Shown here: one piece after another, positions 39,094-49,397 of the stretch
How positions within the stretch are numbered: the first letter of the stretch is position 1
Layout: the number at the start of each line of letters is the position of its first letter
Source of the DNA: Tillus elongatus
Taxonomy: Eukaryota > Arthropoda > Insecta > Coleoptera > Cleridae
Direction: 5' to 3'
Assembly (NCBI GenBank): GCA_964006375.1
Contig: OZ023266.1
Coordinates: forward strand, 67,361,403 to 67,425,402
DNA: 64,000 nt
Position numbers and translations under genes: made by a program
The notes under the pieces: generated by a model
Told to the model about the DNA's origin: nothing
What the model saw: only the letters and a program-made list of their open reading frames with translations
Databases searched by the model: none

Positions 39094-39107
39094 TACCCAC
39101 CATCTAA

Positions 39108-40060
39108 TTCCAAAATTTCGAAGGGGTAACTACCCTTGGAAGAGGTATGACGATAGTGGTGAGTTTTTTATACCAAAACGTTAGTTTTTGGCAATGAAAA
39201 TCGACCTGTTTTTGAATTTTCCTTAATAATGGTCTCTTTGAATTTTATCGAATCTATGCGTTACTTTACAGATACCGTGTATAAAGGTTATACTATCCGC
39301 TAAATTTGATGCCTTTCATTAAAAAAAATATTTGATAATTAAACACGTTTTAATGAAAACTCTGTACTGTAATGCACTTGCTACGTACAAATTGTTTTCT
39401 TCATGTTCGTCAAATAACAATAATGATAAAAAACAATCGATTCCAATCTCTCACTTAAATGCTGTGGGAATCGATTAGAATGTAAAATAGACCAAACGGT
39501 GGCTTGCTAGAATGCATCAAACCTCCTTTTTATTACAATAATTGTCCCTTAATGTTATGTACCTAGCTATTCAAGATAATACTCAAATAACATTTTTAAA
39601 TGCCTACGAATACTGTCAAGATTGTGTGCAAACGATAAGGATAAGATTGGTGTCGTTTTACTTGTCTATTGATATAGATCTTTTCTAATGTCCCGAATAG
39701 CGGTGAGGCAAGAATAGCAAGACATTTAATTGCATTATTGTTTTCTTCACTGAAGAGGAACAATTCAAATAACTGATTAGCTCTGGTTTTGTACACCGTC
39801 GAGGTGTTCACGGTGCAACGATCTCTTCTAGCACATTTATTCACGTTATGGTCTGTACACATCTGACGATACAAATGGGGAAAATTAGATAAAACAATTG
39901 GCTTGGGTAATATGTATGTTTTAAATGAGAACATATTAGCAACAATTAGACACGTATGACATTACTTGTCCAAGCAAATTTTGATTGGTTCACTAAATTT
40001 ACGTAAACACACGATACTAAATTCCCTCTTCTTGGGAACGTGCACAAAATGGCATGGTAC
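39108..40060. other. Spacer with a decayed HINE-like 3' end
   Basis: The stretch at 39,345-39,395 (ttttaatgaaaactctgtac, gtaatgcacttgctacgtac) is a worn plus-strand 3' end, with related core upstream from about 39,220. The remainder holds no gene. Confidence 0.4.
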
Positions 40061-40195
40061 ACTAAGTGAAGATTGGAACCTGTGATTAGCACTGATAAGT
40101 ACACTTGGAGAAGCAAAATCACCACAACACATATTTTTATAAACCTGACGATCGTTTCACTAACAAAGTTCATCAGAGGATGTAAAATTCATGCA
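40061..40195 (-). mobile_element. Penelope-type hammerhead repeat, copy 2
   Basis: actaagtgaagattggaacc, then gcactgataagtacacttgg, caccacaacacat, and the hammerhead region in reverse (40,144-40,179). On the minus strand this reads CCT-CTGATGA, a shortened stem II, GTGAAACGATCGTC-AGG. Stem II has lost about five bases and is unlikely to fold well. Confidence 0.65.
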
Positions 40196-40204
40196 TGGTA
40201 TGGT

Positions 40205-40268
40205 ATACGGGACCGACGGTTCTACAACCCCTCCGAAAGCCAGAACATGCAGAAATTAAAGTTCCACC
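40205..40268 (-). mobile_element. SINE body remnant, minus strand
   Basis: acgggaccgacggttctaca, then cccctccgaaagccagaaca matches the reverse complement of the SINE-1 body (cgttccgcccttcggagggg..aaagccgtcggtcccgt). Confidence 0.6.
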
Positions 40269-40574
40269 TATTCCAAGATTGGCAAGGCTAAAAAGGAATA
40301 CAACATAAAAGTTGACAAATGTTTTTAACAACATTTTATGTGAAATGAGAGCATAACTTTTTAGAAATATTGAAAGTATTGTTGCAAAAAATTATCATCA
40401 CAGTATAAAGGAGACGTCGCTTAAAAAACATTAATAAGTGTAAAGGGTCAAGCAGCGATTTTGCTAATCATAAGAAAACGTATAATAAGAAGCAAAACTG
40501 AGAGGTGCTTGGATGAATATGAGAAACTAGAGAAGTAATACGGCACACAACAATAGGAGAAAGAAAACCCGAAA
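40269..40574. other. Unassigned spacer
   Basis: AT-rich, nothing recognised. Confidence 0.4.
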
Positions 40575-41005
40575 AAAGCCTGGACGCAGCAAGTGCGTTA
40601 GGGTAGTGAATTTTCATAGAAATGATCTGGCACAAAATATTTTATTATAACTCTTTTTTCTTGTAGCATAAAAATCTAAATTTTGGTATATAGTTTACTT
40701 TTTATATCGTAAACCTACCTACCAAATTTGGTTATCATAGCTCTTTTATTTTTTGAAATAAAAAATTTTTTCGAATGAAAACTCAAAATTTTCCCGGAAA
40801 ACCTCGTCCCATTTTCCTGACTAACGAACTTATCCAAGCCATTTACAAAAGGAAGGTACATGCAAAATTTCATCACAATAAATTGAAACTGACCCCGGAT
40901 ATTGGTTCTAGTGGTCCTAGTTCGCGGTCATTTGCAAAAATGTTTTCAAAATTCAAAAGTCGGGATCTCCCCAATAGTGAATTTTTTCTACGAAAATTCA
41001 CTCAA
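40575..41005 (-). mobile_element. HINE-like element lacking the TA tract, minus strand
   Basis: 3' hairpin (ggacgcagcaagtgcgttag), ggtagtgaattttcatagaa, core to aaatttcatcacaa, then directly taaattgaaactgaccccgg and the 5' block ending in GTGAATTTTTTCTACGAAAA. Both ends are intact at 430 bp. The (TA)n and the adjacent cgataactc block have been deleted together. Confidence 0.7.
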
Positions 41006-41006
41006 A

Positions 41007-41140
41007 ATAGATACATTTATTGCTTTTATATACCTAGAAAATGCATTCCATAATGTGGATTGCAAAATATTGTTTCATAATGAAGAGAGCTGGATTGGAC
41101 GGATACGCGCATTATTCTCAATCTATACAAAAACGAAAGT
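41007..41140 (+). pseudogene. LINE RT fragment
   Basis: TFIAFIYLENAFHNVDCKIL matches the RT motif A region of the LINE split around the Gypsy element at 60-63 kb (DLEKA..NMDWKILF). The following ALFSIYTKTKV fits the same family. Truncated on both sides by repeats. Confidence 0.65.
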
Positions 41141-41141
41141 C

Positions 41142-41285
41142 ACTAAGTGAAGATTGGAACCTGTGATGAGCACTAATAAGCACACTTGGAGAACCCAAAT
41201 CACCACAACGCATTTTTGAAAAACCTGACGAACGTTTCGCTAACCAAGTTAGCGTCATCAGAGGATGCATAATTCTAAATATCCT
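41142..41285 (-). mobile_element. Penelope-type hammerhead repeat, copy 3 (best preserved)
   Basis: Same layout as 40,061, with gcacactaataagcacacttg-like and gagaacccaaatcaccacaa blocks before the ribozyme region. Confidence 0.75.
41210..41268 (-). ncRNA. Hammerhead-like ribozyme, Penelope type
   Basis: Minus strand: outer stem GCAT/ATGC, inner stem I CCT/AGG, CTGATGA, an extra C, stem II GCTAAC-TTG-GTTAGC (six perfect pairs), GAAA, palindromic stem III ACG-TT-CGT and the GTC cleavage triplet. Predicted cut between 41,226 and 41,227. The unpaired C between A9 and stem II is a departure from the minimal consensus. Confidence 0.7.
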
Positions 41286-41593
41286 ATATCTACATCAATA
41301 AATTTAACCCTTATCCTCTCAATTTCTTTCCTTAAGTACATTTCTCCTCTCACCTCTTCTACGACGCTTTTATTCGTCTGTCTATCTATCAAAATCTTTT
41401 ATTCTCTTCCTATCCTGCTTAGTCATTGACCAGGTTTTTTTTTTTTATTCGTGCTGTCTTTTCCTTCAGCCTATTTATTGTGTATTCTTTGAATAGAATG
41501 AAGAAATGTGGCGATAATGGGTTTGCCGTACACCTTTCCATATTATAGCTTCAGTTTCATATCTATTAATATATATTATGCTATTTTGATTAA
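41286..41593. other. Unassigned spacer
   Basis: Pyrimidine-rich stretches (41,320-41,470). Nothing recognised. Confidence 0.4.
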
Positions 41594-41690
41594 GCACACT
41601 TGGAGAACCGAAATCACCACAACATATTAAAAAAACCTGACGATGGTTTCATTAACCAAATTAGCATAATCAGAGGATAGATAATTCTAA
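41594..41690 (-). mobile_element. Penelope-type hammerhead repeat, copy 4
   Basis: aagcacacttggagaaccga, accacaacat and the reversed ribozyme region (41,636-41,676): CTGATTA (core Gly mutated), weakened stem II, GAAACCATCGTC. Probably inactive. Confidence 0.6.
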
Positions 41691-42189
41691 ATATCTTATA
41701 TATACACACCTCTATTTATGTTCTTCTGCAGGTAGTCGGTCACTAACAATTTAGAGAGGTTCAACGACACAACAATTAACATATTTCTTTGGCGGAAATA
41801 TCTGAATTCTTTTGTTATCTATCGGACGTGCTTTTGCCGGTAATTTTTGTAAAGTAATCTATCAGTAGACTTCCCATAGGCGGCGGAGCCAAATTCATAC
41901 ACTTTTTAGTATTACTATATTTAGCAATATATACTTTCGAAAGCGTTTAGCTGTCCTGGTTGTATATCATTTTCTAGATTCTCTTTATGTACGTGGTGAT
42001 TATTATCCAATATGTCGGGCAACGGATAACAAAGAAAATGTTAGCGGAATCACCGACTTTTAGAAGAGAAAAAGCCGAAAAGACTTTGTTTGCTTTCTAT
42101 TTGAACCTCAAATCACTAGATAGTGTTTTAAAAAAATCCAATTTGCAAACAACATTTTCAACAAAAACTACTTTAAAAAACTTGGTAGG

Positions 42190-42191
<2 letters not shown>
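41691..42191. other. Unassigned region
   Basis: An open frame at 41,987-42,180 before the TA tract shows no domain. I do not call a gene. Confidence 0.4.

Positions 42192-42270
<79 letters not shown>
42192..42270. repeat. (TA)n microsatellite at the foldback left edge
   Basis: About 79 bp of TA directly abutting the foldback terminus. Confidence 0.9.
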
Positions 42271-42275
<5 letters not shown>

Positions 42276-43126
42276 CGTGGCCCAATGAAAAGTATGCATC
42301 CAGCTTTATTTTCTTTTATGAATTTGGGGGGGGGGGGACGCTCGGACCCTTGATTTTTTATTTTTAATGGGACACATTTTAAGCATTTTTTTCAATCTAC
42401 CCCTTCAACCCCCTATCGGGAAACAAATGCACCCTTAAAATTTCAAGTGGGAAGTGGGATAGTCGTTCATTATTTCAAAGGGTACACGATTACCTTTCCA
42501 ATGATGCTTTTTTTATTCGATTTTACTGCAACAGTTAAACCAAAAACCACTTTACAAACTTAAACCCCATAGTTTTAGTATCAATGAAAAAGTCACGTAA
42601 ATTTCAACAAAATCTTTATTACTGTATGGAAACAAATGCGTCACATTTTCAGCACTTGTTGAATTAAAGTTTTAGTAAATGTTAATAAAAAAATCAAGTT
42701 TATTTATTTTCTTTTTAATTATTTGTAATATCTAACACATTTAAAGTATCTCAACACAATGGCTTAAACAAATTTTGGTTGTTTTGACTGCTAAGAACTG
42801 AAATTTACGTGACTCTTTCATTGCTACCAAAACTATGGGGTTCAAGTTTGTAAAGCCGTTTTTGCTTTAACTGTTGCAGTAAAATCAAACAAATAAGGCA
42901 TCATTGGAAAAGTAATTGTTTACCCTTTGAAATAGTGTTTGACTCGACCCCACATCCCATTTGAAATTTTAATGGTGCATTTGTTTCCCGATAGAGAGTT
43001 GAAGGGGCAGGTTAGAAAATATGCTTAAAATGTGTTCCCAAAAAAATAAAAAATCACGGGTCCGAGCGTTTTCCTCCCAAATTCATAAAAAAATAAAGCT
43101 GGATGCAAACTTTACGTTGGGTTACC

Positions 43127-43130
<4 letters not shown>
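42271..43130. mobile_element. Foldback DNA element with ~335-bp arms between TA tracts
   Basis: The left arm (42,271-~42,605) is the inverse of the right arm (~42,799-43,130). Shared landmarks from the outside in: tacag.gt..cccaa, gcatccagctttattt, atgaatttggg, gctcggaccc, tttcaatctacc/ttctaacctgcc, ccccttcaac, tatcgggaaacaaatgcacc, ttccaatgatgc, ttttactgcaacagttaaa, ccccatagtttt and agtcacgtaaatttca. No transposase. The centre is about 190 bp. TACAG-type ends in a TA target suggest a non-autonomous Tc1/mariner-related foldback. Arm identity is high but not perfect, and the C/G-rich motif is expanded to a 12-G run at 42,327. Confidence 0.8.
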
Positions 43131-43205
<75 letters not shown>

Positions 43206-43220
43206 TATACACACATTACC

Positions 43221-43284
<64 letters not shown>
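43131..43284. repeat. (TA)n with short (TACAC) interruption
   Basis: TA dinucleotides from about 43,131 to 43,197, then cacatatatatacacacattaccctg, then TA again to 43,284. The interruption repeats the accctgtata end of the foldback element. Confidence 0.85.
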
Positions 43285-43286
<2 letters not shown>

Positions 43287-43440
43287 CAGGGCGTTCAAAT
43301 AAGGACACGGACCGGCTATATCTCGAAAACTTTAACAGCTGCAGCTTTCGGAGAAAAAAATAGCATAAGTAAAGTGGCCATGAGAAAATCTTGGAAATTA
43401 TTTACAGCTTTATAAATCTGCCGCTAGGTGGCTAAAATGC
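43285..43440 (+). mobile_element. Single DNA-transposon terminus, family unknown
   Basis: Begins tacagggcgttcaaataagg right at the end of a TA tract, as TA-inserting elements do. A matching opposite end is not seen in the window. Assigned only on its position and TACAGGG start. Confidence 0.4.
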
Positions 43441-43839
43441 CATGGCTTACCTAAAATCTTTATCGAAAATCATAAGCTACATTACTAAACAAAAACAAAA
43501 AATTTTGATAAAATGTCAGCGACGTTTTAACAATAATAAATAGAAGCTATTTGTCAATGATAATAATAATAGTTATTATTATTATTATAATTATTGTTAC
43601 TTAAAATTTAGGATGCTCACTATTTATTAAGAAGTCCATAACAGTTTTGTGTACATTTTAAAATAAACTCATAATACAATACAAAATTCAGATTTTTACT
43701 CATCGGTAAAAAGTATTAATCCTATTTTAACATTTTTTAAGACATTGGCGTGATAGAGACGTGTTGTGTTTACATACGAAAATTGTATGTTCTCAACTAA
43801 TTTCAATTTTGTAAGTCCATATTTTTTATCTCTTCAAAA
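43441..43839. other. Unassigned spacer with (AAT)n hairpin
   Basis: ataataataatagttattat and neighbours at 43,560-43,600 form an AT-only hairpin. Nothing else. Confidence 0.45.
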
Positions 43840-43844
43840 TGACT

Positions 43845-44053
43845 AATGCATCAAATCTCCGCAAACTGCCTTATCTCGCCAAACAACCCGTTGCATCATA
43901 ACTCGTCAAAGTGCCTATTACCTCTCCGACGCGACTACAAAACCTATGCAACGATCCCTTTGGCGAGTGGCACTTTGAGGATAATCCTCAAACTACCGCG
44001 TTCTCTCCCCGAACTGACCATTGCATCAAATCTCCCCAAACTGACCGTTGGAC

Positions 44054-44055
<2 letters not shown>
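43845..44055. repeat. Degenerate tandem repeat of ~45-50 bp
   Basis: The pattern attgcatcaaatctccccaaactgacc recurs in varying form at about 43,848, 43,888 and 44,018, with related tatgcaacgatccc/ctcgtcaaagtgcc in between. It is much less AT-rich than its surroundings. Origin unknown. Confidence 0.5.

Positions 44056-44134
<79 letters not shown>
44056..44134. repeat. (TA)n microsatellite
   Basis: About 79 bp of TA. A second TA tract lies at 44,463-44,530. Between and around them there is AT-rich DNA without recognised features. Confidence 0.9.
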
Positions 44135-44138
<4 letters not shown>

Positions 44139-44458
44139 GAAGTATATCAAATTAAAATGTCATTTTTGGTCTCGTACAAAATTTACAATTTCGGCAAAAT
44201 ATGGGTAGTTGAAAGAGGCTTGCAGTTGGAAAAGTATTATGGAGTGATTAGTATTAATTTTAAATGAAGGTATCAAACATTAGGAGAACCAAATGGAACA
44301 GGAAAGAAATTTTTTGGAATGTCAAAATTTTAAGGTTGTTGAATTTGGAGTGTTGTCAAGCAGTTTTGGATGCAACTATGTATAAAATTATGTTAATATT
44401 CGCCACAAGTCTTAGACTTATTGAATAAACATGCTGTATAATTTTAAGCAATAAAGGT

Positions 44459-44462
<4 letters not shown>

Positions 44463-44530
<68 letters not shown>
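44463..44530. repeat. (TA)n microsatellite
   Basis: About 68 bp of TA. Not linked to HINE-like ends. Confidence 0.9.
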
Positions 44531-44532
<2 letters not shown>

Positions 44533-44749
44533 TTAGAAATTTTAAAATGTTTCGATGAACAGAGAAGGTCTGGTCTTGTGCAGTTCACTGTTATTTAATA
44601 ATGAAAATAGGTCTTACAAGAGCAGGTAGTTGAATTTTAATTACCGGGATTTTCGACTAAACAGTGCGGGTTTGTCTGTATACCTTCGTGGAGGACTCTG
44701 TTTGTAATTGCTTGTCAACTGTCATATACATACTAGTTCTAGTTCTTAT

Positions 44750-44880
44750 TCACATAGTTTATTAATCCCTCTGATAAGCAACTTTGTTAGCGAAACGATC
44801 GTCAGGTCTGAAAACTGTATTGTGGTGAACTGAGGTCTCCAAACTGTACTTATTATATTGGTGTTTTGGCCATAGGAGCG
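44750..44880 (+). mobile_element. Penelope-type hammerhead repeat, copy 5
   Basis: Ribozyme region first (44,768-44,806): CCT-CTGATAA, a stem II with a deletion on one side (GCAAC/GTTAGC), GAAACGATCGTC-AGG. The body follows (attgtggtgaactgaggtct, aaactgtacttatta). Core Gly is mutated. Confidence 0.6.
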
Positions 44881-45389
44881 GTGAAATGCAGACTTATTTA
44901 TATAAGTAAAATTTAAAAAAAAAACTACTTTTGTACACACTCTATAAAAAAACTTTGGACCCTTATTTTACATATATAATGTGAGAAATTAACAAAGTTT
45001 CACAGGCGTTAATTGCTTTTTGCTTATCCAATTTCATTACGCGTAACAATATGTGTACATAACATTATATTACTATTCATTATTTCGCTACGATACACTA
45101 CACGTTTAAGAAGGTGGCACATCTGAAACATTGCTGTTTAATTCAGAAATAATACAATCAGACCGTGTATGTCATTATTATTTACCGCCGTGTCAACAAT
45201 TAATACGGACTGTACTTCAACGCCCTACTGAATTAATTATGTCAAAGCCGAACCTGTCGATAATATTATATACAGAAACGTATCAGCCCATATTAAATAA
45301 TAAAGGAGTATATTTATTCAAGAAAATATTTCTAAATCAATTTGAAGAAATTCCCAACAAGCGCGTGAGCTAAATAAACTCAACAAAGC
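44881..45389. other. Unassigned; one unrecognised 80-residue open frame
   Basis: The open frame 45,131-45,373 has no recognisable domain and stops just before the LINE. It could be upstream LINE sequence or chance. Confidence 0.3.
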
Positions 45390-46855
45390 AAATATCCAAG
45401 ATTTGCCAGTCTTGCGACTCTTCAAAAAGACCACCACTCGAGTACAACCCATCCCCAAGAAAGGATCCAAAGCGCTTCCTAGCAACTACAGGCCTATTTC
45501 TCTCCTTTCAGTCGTCTCTAAAGTGATGGAAAAGTATATAAACACCGAATTACTAAAATTTCTTGAAAAACACAGTCTAATCCACGACAGGCAGTATGGA
45601 TTCCGTCAGCGCAGATCGACTGCCGACCTCCTTTCCTTTGTCGGCCATTCTTGGAACAAGTCTATGGAACAACACGGTGAATCCCAGATTGTTGCTCTAG
45701 ACATATCCAAAGCATTCGACCAGGTCTGGCACGCAGCGCTGCTTAATAAACCTCCGGCCTATGGCCTACCACCAAAACTTTGTACCTGGACAGCAAATTT
45801 CCTCACCAACAGGACCATATCTGTTGTTGTGGATGGCCATTCCTCTAAACTGTATCCAATTAATGCAGGAATTCCTCAAGGTTCAGCTTTAGCCCCTACT
45901 TTGTTTCTTCTCCACATCAATGACCTCCTCACTAGCACATCCAACCCAGTTCACAGCTACGCGGACGACAGCACCCTCCATTCAAATATACAATATTCTA
46001 AGCCTGTCTCTTTAGCCCAATTAGATGAGGATCGCAGACTCATGGAGGATTCTGTCTCCGTGGATCTCCAAAAAATATTAGACTGGGGAAGTAGAAATCT
46101 TGTACAATTCAACCCCACCAAAACTAAGTCTTGCTTTCTTTCCCACAAGAGATACACCAGCCCTTGACCCATCACAATGAACAACCAAGTTATTCAAAGT
46201 AATGAGTCATTTTCTCTTGTTGGCATTTCTGTGGATCGAAATCTTAATTGGCACCAACATGTCACATCAATTGCAGAAGCGGCTGCTAAGAAATTAGGTT
46301 TCCTCTTCCGGGCTCGCAAATACTTTTCACCAGCTAATCTCTATACCTTATATACTTCACAAATAAGGCCAAACCTCGAATACTGCTCCCACATCTGGGG
46401 TGCCGCTGCCGCTTCTACACTCGCTATCCTGGACTCCATCCACGTCTCATCGGTGACCCTACCCTCACCCAAAGGCTGCCATCCCTTGCCCACCGACGTG
46501 CCGTTGGTGACCTCTCTCTCTCTTTTATAGATATCTGCACGGGCACTGCTCAGAGGAGCTTTTCTCCATAGTTCCCCCACCTGCTGCCCCCAACAGATCT
46601 ACCAGTGGAACAAAGCGAATGCACCTTTTTACTGTCCAGGCCACCAGACTTAGAACATCTTGTTATGCCCGCTCTTTTGTCCCGAGGACTTCAAAGTTGT
46701 GAAATTCCTTGCCGGCACATGTTTTTCCCTCTCCTCCGAATCTCCAAACCGCCAAGTCCAGAATTAACAAGCTGCCTCTTTCCTCCTTGTCAACACCCAC
46801 GGTGCGATAGTATTTAGGCTGTAAGCCCTCGTGGTGTGTTGTTGATATTTAAAAA
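45390..46855 (+). pseudogene. Non-LTR retrotransposon RT (CR1/L2/Jockey-like), best-preserved LINE in the window
   Basis: An open RT from 45,403 to 46,167 (254 residues). Motifs in order: IPKKGSKALPSNYRPISLLS (about residues 17-36), DRQYGFRQRRSTADLL (~63-78), DISKAFDQVWH carrying the first catalytic Asp (~99-109), GIPQGSALAPTLF (~157-169), then YADDS with the catalytic Asp pair (~187-191), and a QKILDWGSRNLVQFNP palm end. One stop follows at 46,165-46,167. Then FSLVGISVDRNLNWHQHV and RPNLEYCSHIWGAA continue to 46,530, where a frame change leads to SCYARSFVPRTSKL in the tail. The 3' UTR is short and ends in an A-run at about 46,850. Endonuclease absent (5' truncation). A relative of the 3' end lies at 21,266. 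Confidence 0.85.
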
Positions 46856-47109
46856 AAACAGTGACAAACTTATAATCGTAAAATTAGTTTAGGTTCCCCT
46901 GTAATGTTAATATTAAATGCTACAAATTATATTACATGTCCACTATTTTAACACAAAAAAACCCAGATATCTTGATAAACGTTTCTGTATCTATAGAAAA
47001 ATCAAGTGAGTCATAAGAGAGAAATAAGATTAAACCGCACAATTCTGTAGCCGCTAAGAATGCGGTCTCAACAAAACTAAAATAGTCTGAGTTTCTGATA
47101 ATTTTTCAT
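46856..47109. other. Unassigned spacer
   Basis: Nothing recognised. Confidence 0.4.
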
Positions 47110-47215
47110 CCACTGATGACGCTAACTTTGTTAGTGCAACGATTGTCAGATCTTTAAAAGATGTGTCGTGGTGATTTGGGTTTTCCAAGTGTGCTTATTA
47201 AAAAATGTAGTTATC
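47110..47215 (+). mobile_element. Penelope-type hammerhead repeat, copy 6
   Basis: CTGATGACGCTAACTTTGTT, then GTGCAACGATTGTC: GAAA is changed to GCAA, so the ribozyme should be dead. The body gtggtgatttgggttttcca and agtgtgcttatta follows. Confidence 0.65.
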
Positions 47216-47916
47216 TAGCATTATTCCAATTACACAATGTCATACTATATCAGTAAGAATGACATAGGTTTAGTCAATCTCAAACTAAATGTGAGTTTTT
47301 TCTCATTTGAGTTCTGGTAAAAAAGCGAAAACACTAAGCAGTCGAATTCTTACCTTATAAATTGTCTAAATAATCAGCTTACCTGTAACAAAAAAGAAAC
47401 AAATTAGTGGCTGTTTTAGAAATTAAGAAACAGATTTATTTTAAAGGTACAAACATTGGGTGTGTAAAATTTCGACCTTATACAAGGTTTGCCTCAAAAA
47501 TACATATTAAAGTACGACAAAATCTTATTGTATAATAAACTGAATATTATCAATACTACCAAAATACTCCACTGCGCCACCTGTGTTTTTACTGTTCAAA
47601 GTACATTTTAAACTCCTTTTTGGAGTCAGGCTTTTCAGCTGGTTCGTCGTAGCCTCTTTGGTGAGGCAACGTCCCCCAAACGCCGCATGCGGAGCAACAT
47701 TATGCACTTTTAAAAAGAAGTGTGCAATAGACACACCGTGCTAAATCAGGCGAATAGTGCGGGTGCTGTGCACGATTTTTCTACCAAAATTTCCCTGACG
47801 ACCAATTACCAGTGAAATGTTTGCAATTTGGTACAGCAATTTACCACAGCAAATTTGCCAAGGTCCACAAACTGTCTTCTTAAAATAAGTGACATATGTT
47901 AAATAAAAAATGGTCG
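47216..47916. other. Unassigned region
   Basis: Short open frames only. Nothing recognised. Confidence 0.4.
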
Positions 47917-48135
47917 TTGTTAAGTACACTTGAAGAAAGCAATTTCCACAAAACACATTTGTAACGACCTCACGACCATTTCACTAACAAAGTTAGCGTC
48001 ACACGAGGATTAAATATTTCATTTTGTTAGTGAAACGATCATCAGGTGTTTAGAAATGTGTTGTGGTGAATTGGCTTTCTCAAAATGTAATTATCAGTGA
48101 TCATCACAGGTTCCAATCTTCACTCTATGGTTGTT
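47917..48135. mobile_element. Penelope-type hammerhead repeat, inverted pair (copy 7)
   Basis: A minus-oriented half (47,917-48,008: cacttgaagaaagc..cactaacaaagttagcgtc) faces a plus-oriented half (48,021-48,135: ttttgttagtgaaacgatca..gtgatcatcacaggttccaa..cttcact). The pair forms an inverted repeat around a short spacer. Ribozyme cores are damaged on both sides. Confidence 0.6.
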
Positions 48136-48469
48136 GACTTAGTGGACTGATAAACCGCGGATGCTGGAATACGAGGGTATCCTGATATCTAGTCAGCCAG
48201 GTAACTTTCCAGTGTGCAAAATTAAATTTAGTTTCTATGTTATGATTATTAATTGCAGCGGGTGGTTCTCCATATCAAGTCCTTACACCGCGACCTTCTG
48301 GCATATTGTGCCCCTAGTAATTGATATGGTAACAACTAGGACGTTTTTGAATAGTGACAAAACTCGGGATTTTTGAAAACTGTATGTCTAAAAAAATGTA
48401 GATTTTGTTAAAAAAGAGTTTCGGGCAGTGATTAGGTATTTACTTTTGAGAGGGCTATGGGGCAAACAA

Positions 48470-48720
48470 CTTTTTGCTGATATGTAATCAACACTAGATG
48501 ATCGATGTCCTTCGGGTGCTACTATTCAAATCTGGGTGCGGAATTTAAAAGAGAACGGCCAAATGTCAAAGATGAGCACCGATCTGGAGGACCAATTTCC
48601 ACCACTCAAGAAATTCTGTCCATGAAATGTTCTTAGTAGATCTACGAATTGGACTGAAACTTATAGCAGAAACATTGCACATATCCTATGAACGTGTCTC
48701 ACATCTAGAAAGCCCTAATA
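48470..48720 (+). pseudogene. Second mariner-type transposase fragment (SETMAR-like N-terminal part)
   Basis: In shifted frames: GAEFKRERPNVKDEHRSGGP, then STTQEI, then DLRIGLKLIAETLHISYERV. This is the linker plus second helix-turn-helix arrangement of mariner transposases (the RSGRP-like hook). Neither end nor catalytic domain is present. Confidence 0.6.
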
Positions 48721-49257
48721 CTAAGCGTGTGTAATACAGTCGCCGATAAAAGTAAACTGACTTGACCTCAGCTCGTCACCAAACAAAATACGGGGGAAAA
48801 CCCAAGAACCACTGCGATAATAATAATAAACCCTGCGCTTGTGAATAATAATAACAATAATAAGACAACCTGCAGCTCTGTCTGCAGGAGACATCTTAGT
48901 AAGTCTTTCCAGGCACATGTCGACAAATTGGCGTCGAACTACTGGTTGGTATCGGGATAGATGTTGGTTCTAAAATTTACAGTAAAAAGATAAAATTTAT
49001 CTGATAGACAAACTACCGTAAAACTCTAAAAAAATAATAACCAATTGCGTTTCGTTCTTAACAATGAGCGAAAAACACAGCAATCTTAATGTAGGAGATG
49101 TAAATTTACATGCAGTCCTAATGGTAAATAAAAATGTCTTCTAACGTTAGTCAGCATCTAGAGGTAACCGACCTATTCGCAACCGTTATTCTTCTTCTTA
49201 AGTCGGTTAAATTGCGTGGTTTAGTTTTGTATACCATACTTTTCACTACCCTCTTAA
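48721..49257. other. Unassigned spacer
   Basis: Contains an AAT-rich stretch (48,815-48,865). Nothing else. Confidence 0.4.
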
Positions 49258-49397
49258 GAAAAAGGAAGGTACATGCCCATGATATTTTGAGTTATCGGTG
49301 TGATACATCCTAGTTCGCGCTCATTTGCATAATTTTTTCAAAATTCAGAAGTCGGGATCTCCCCTTAGTGAATTTTTTCTAAGAAAATTCACTAAAA
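49258..49397 (-). mobile_element. HINE-like minimal fragment, minus strand
   Basis: gaaggtacatgcc, then gagttatcggtgtgatac, then directly cctagttcgcgctcatttgc and the 5' GTGAATTTTTTCTAAGAAAA hairpin. The TA tract is lost. It abuts the mariner-like copy on the right. Confidence 0.6.

Noticed and set aside
44865..44900. ttttggccataggagcgg as a SINE tail
   Set aside because: Only a short match to ggccatagtagcgg. The flanks do not agree with the SINE.
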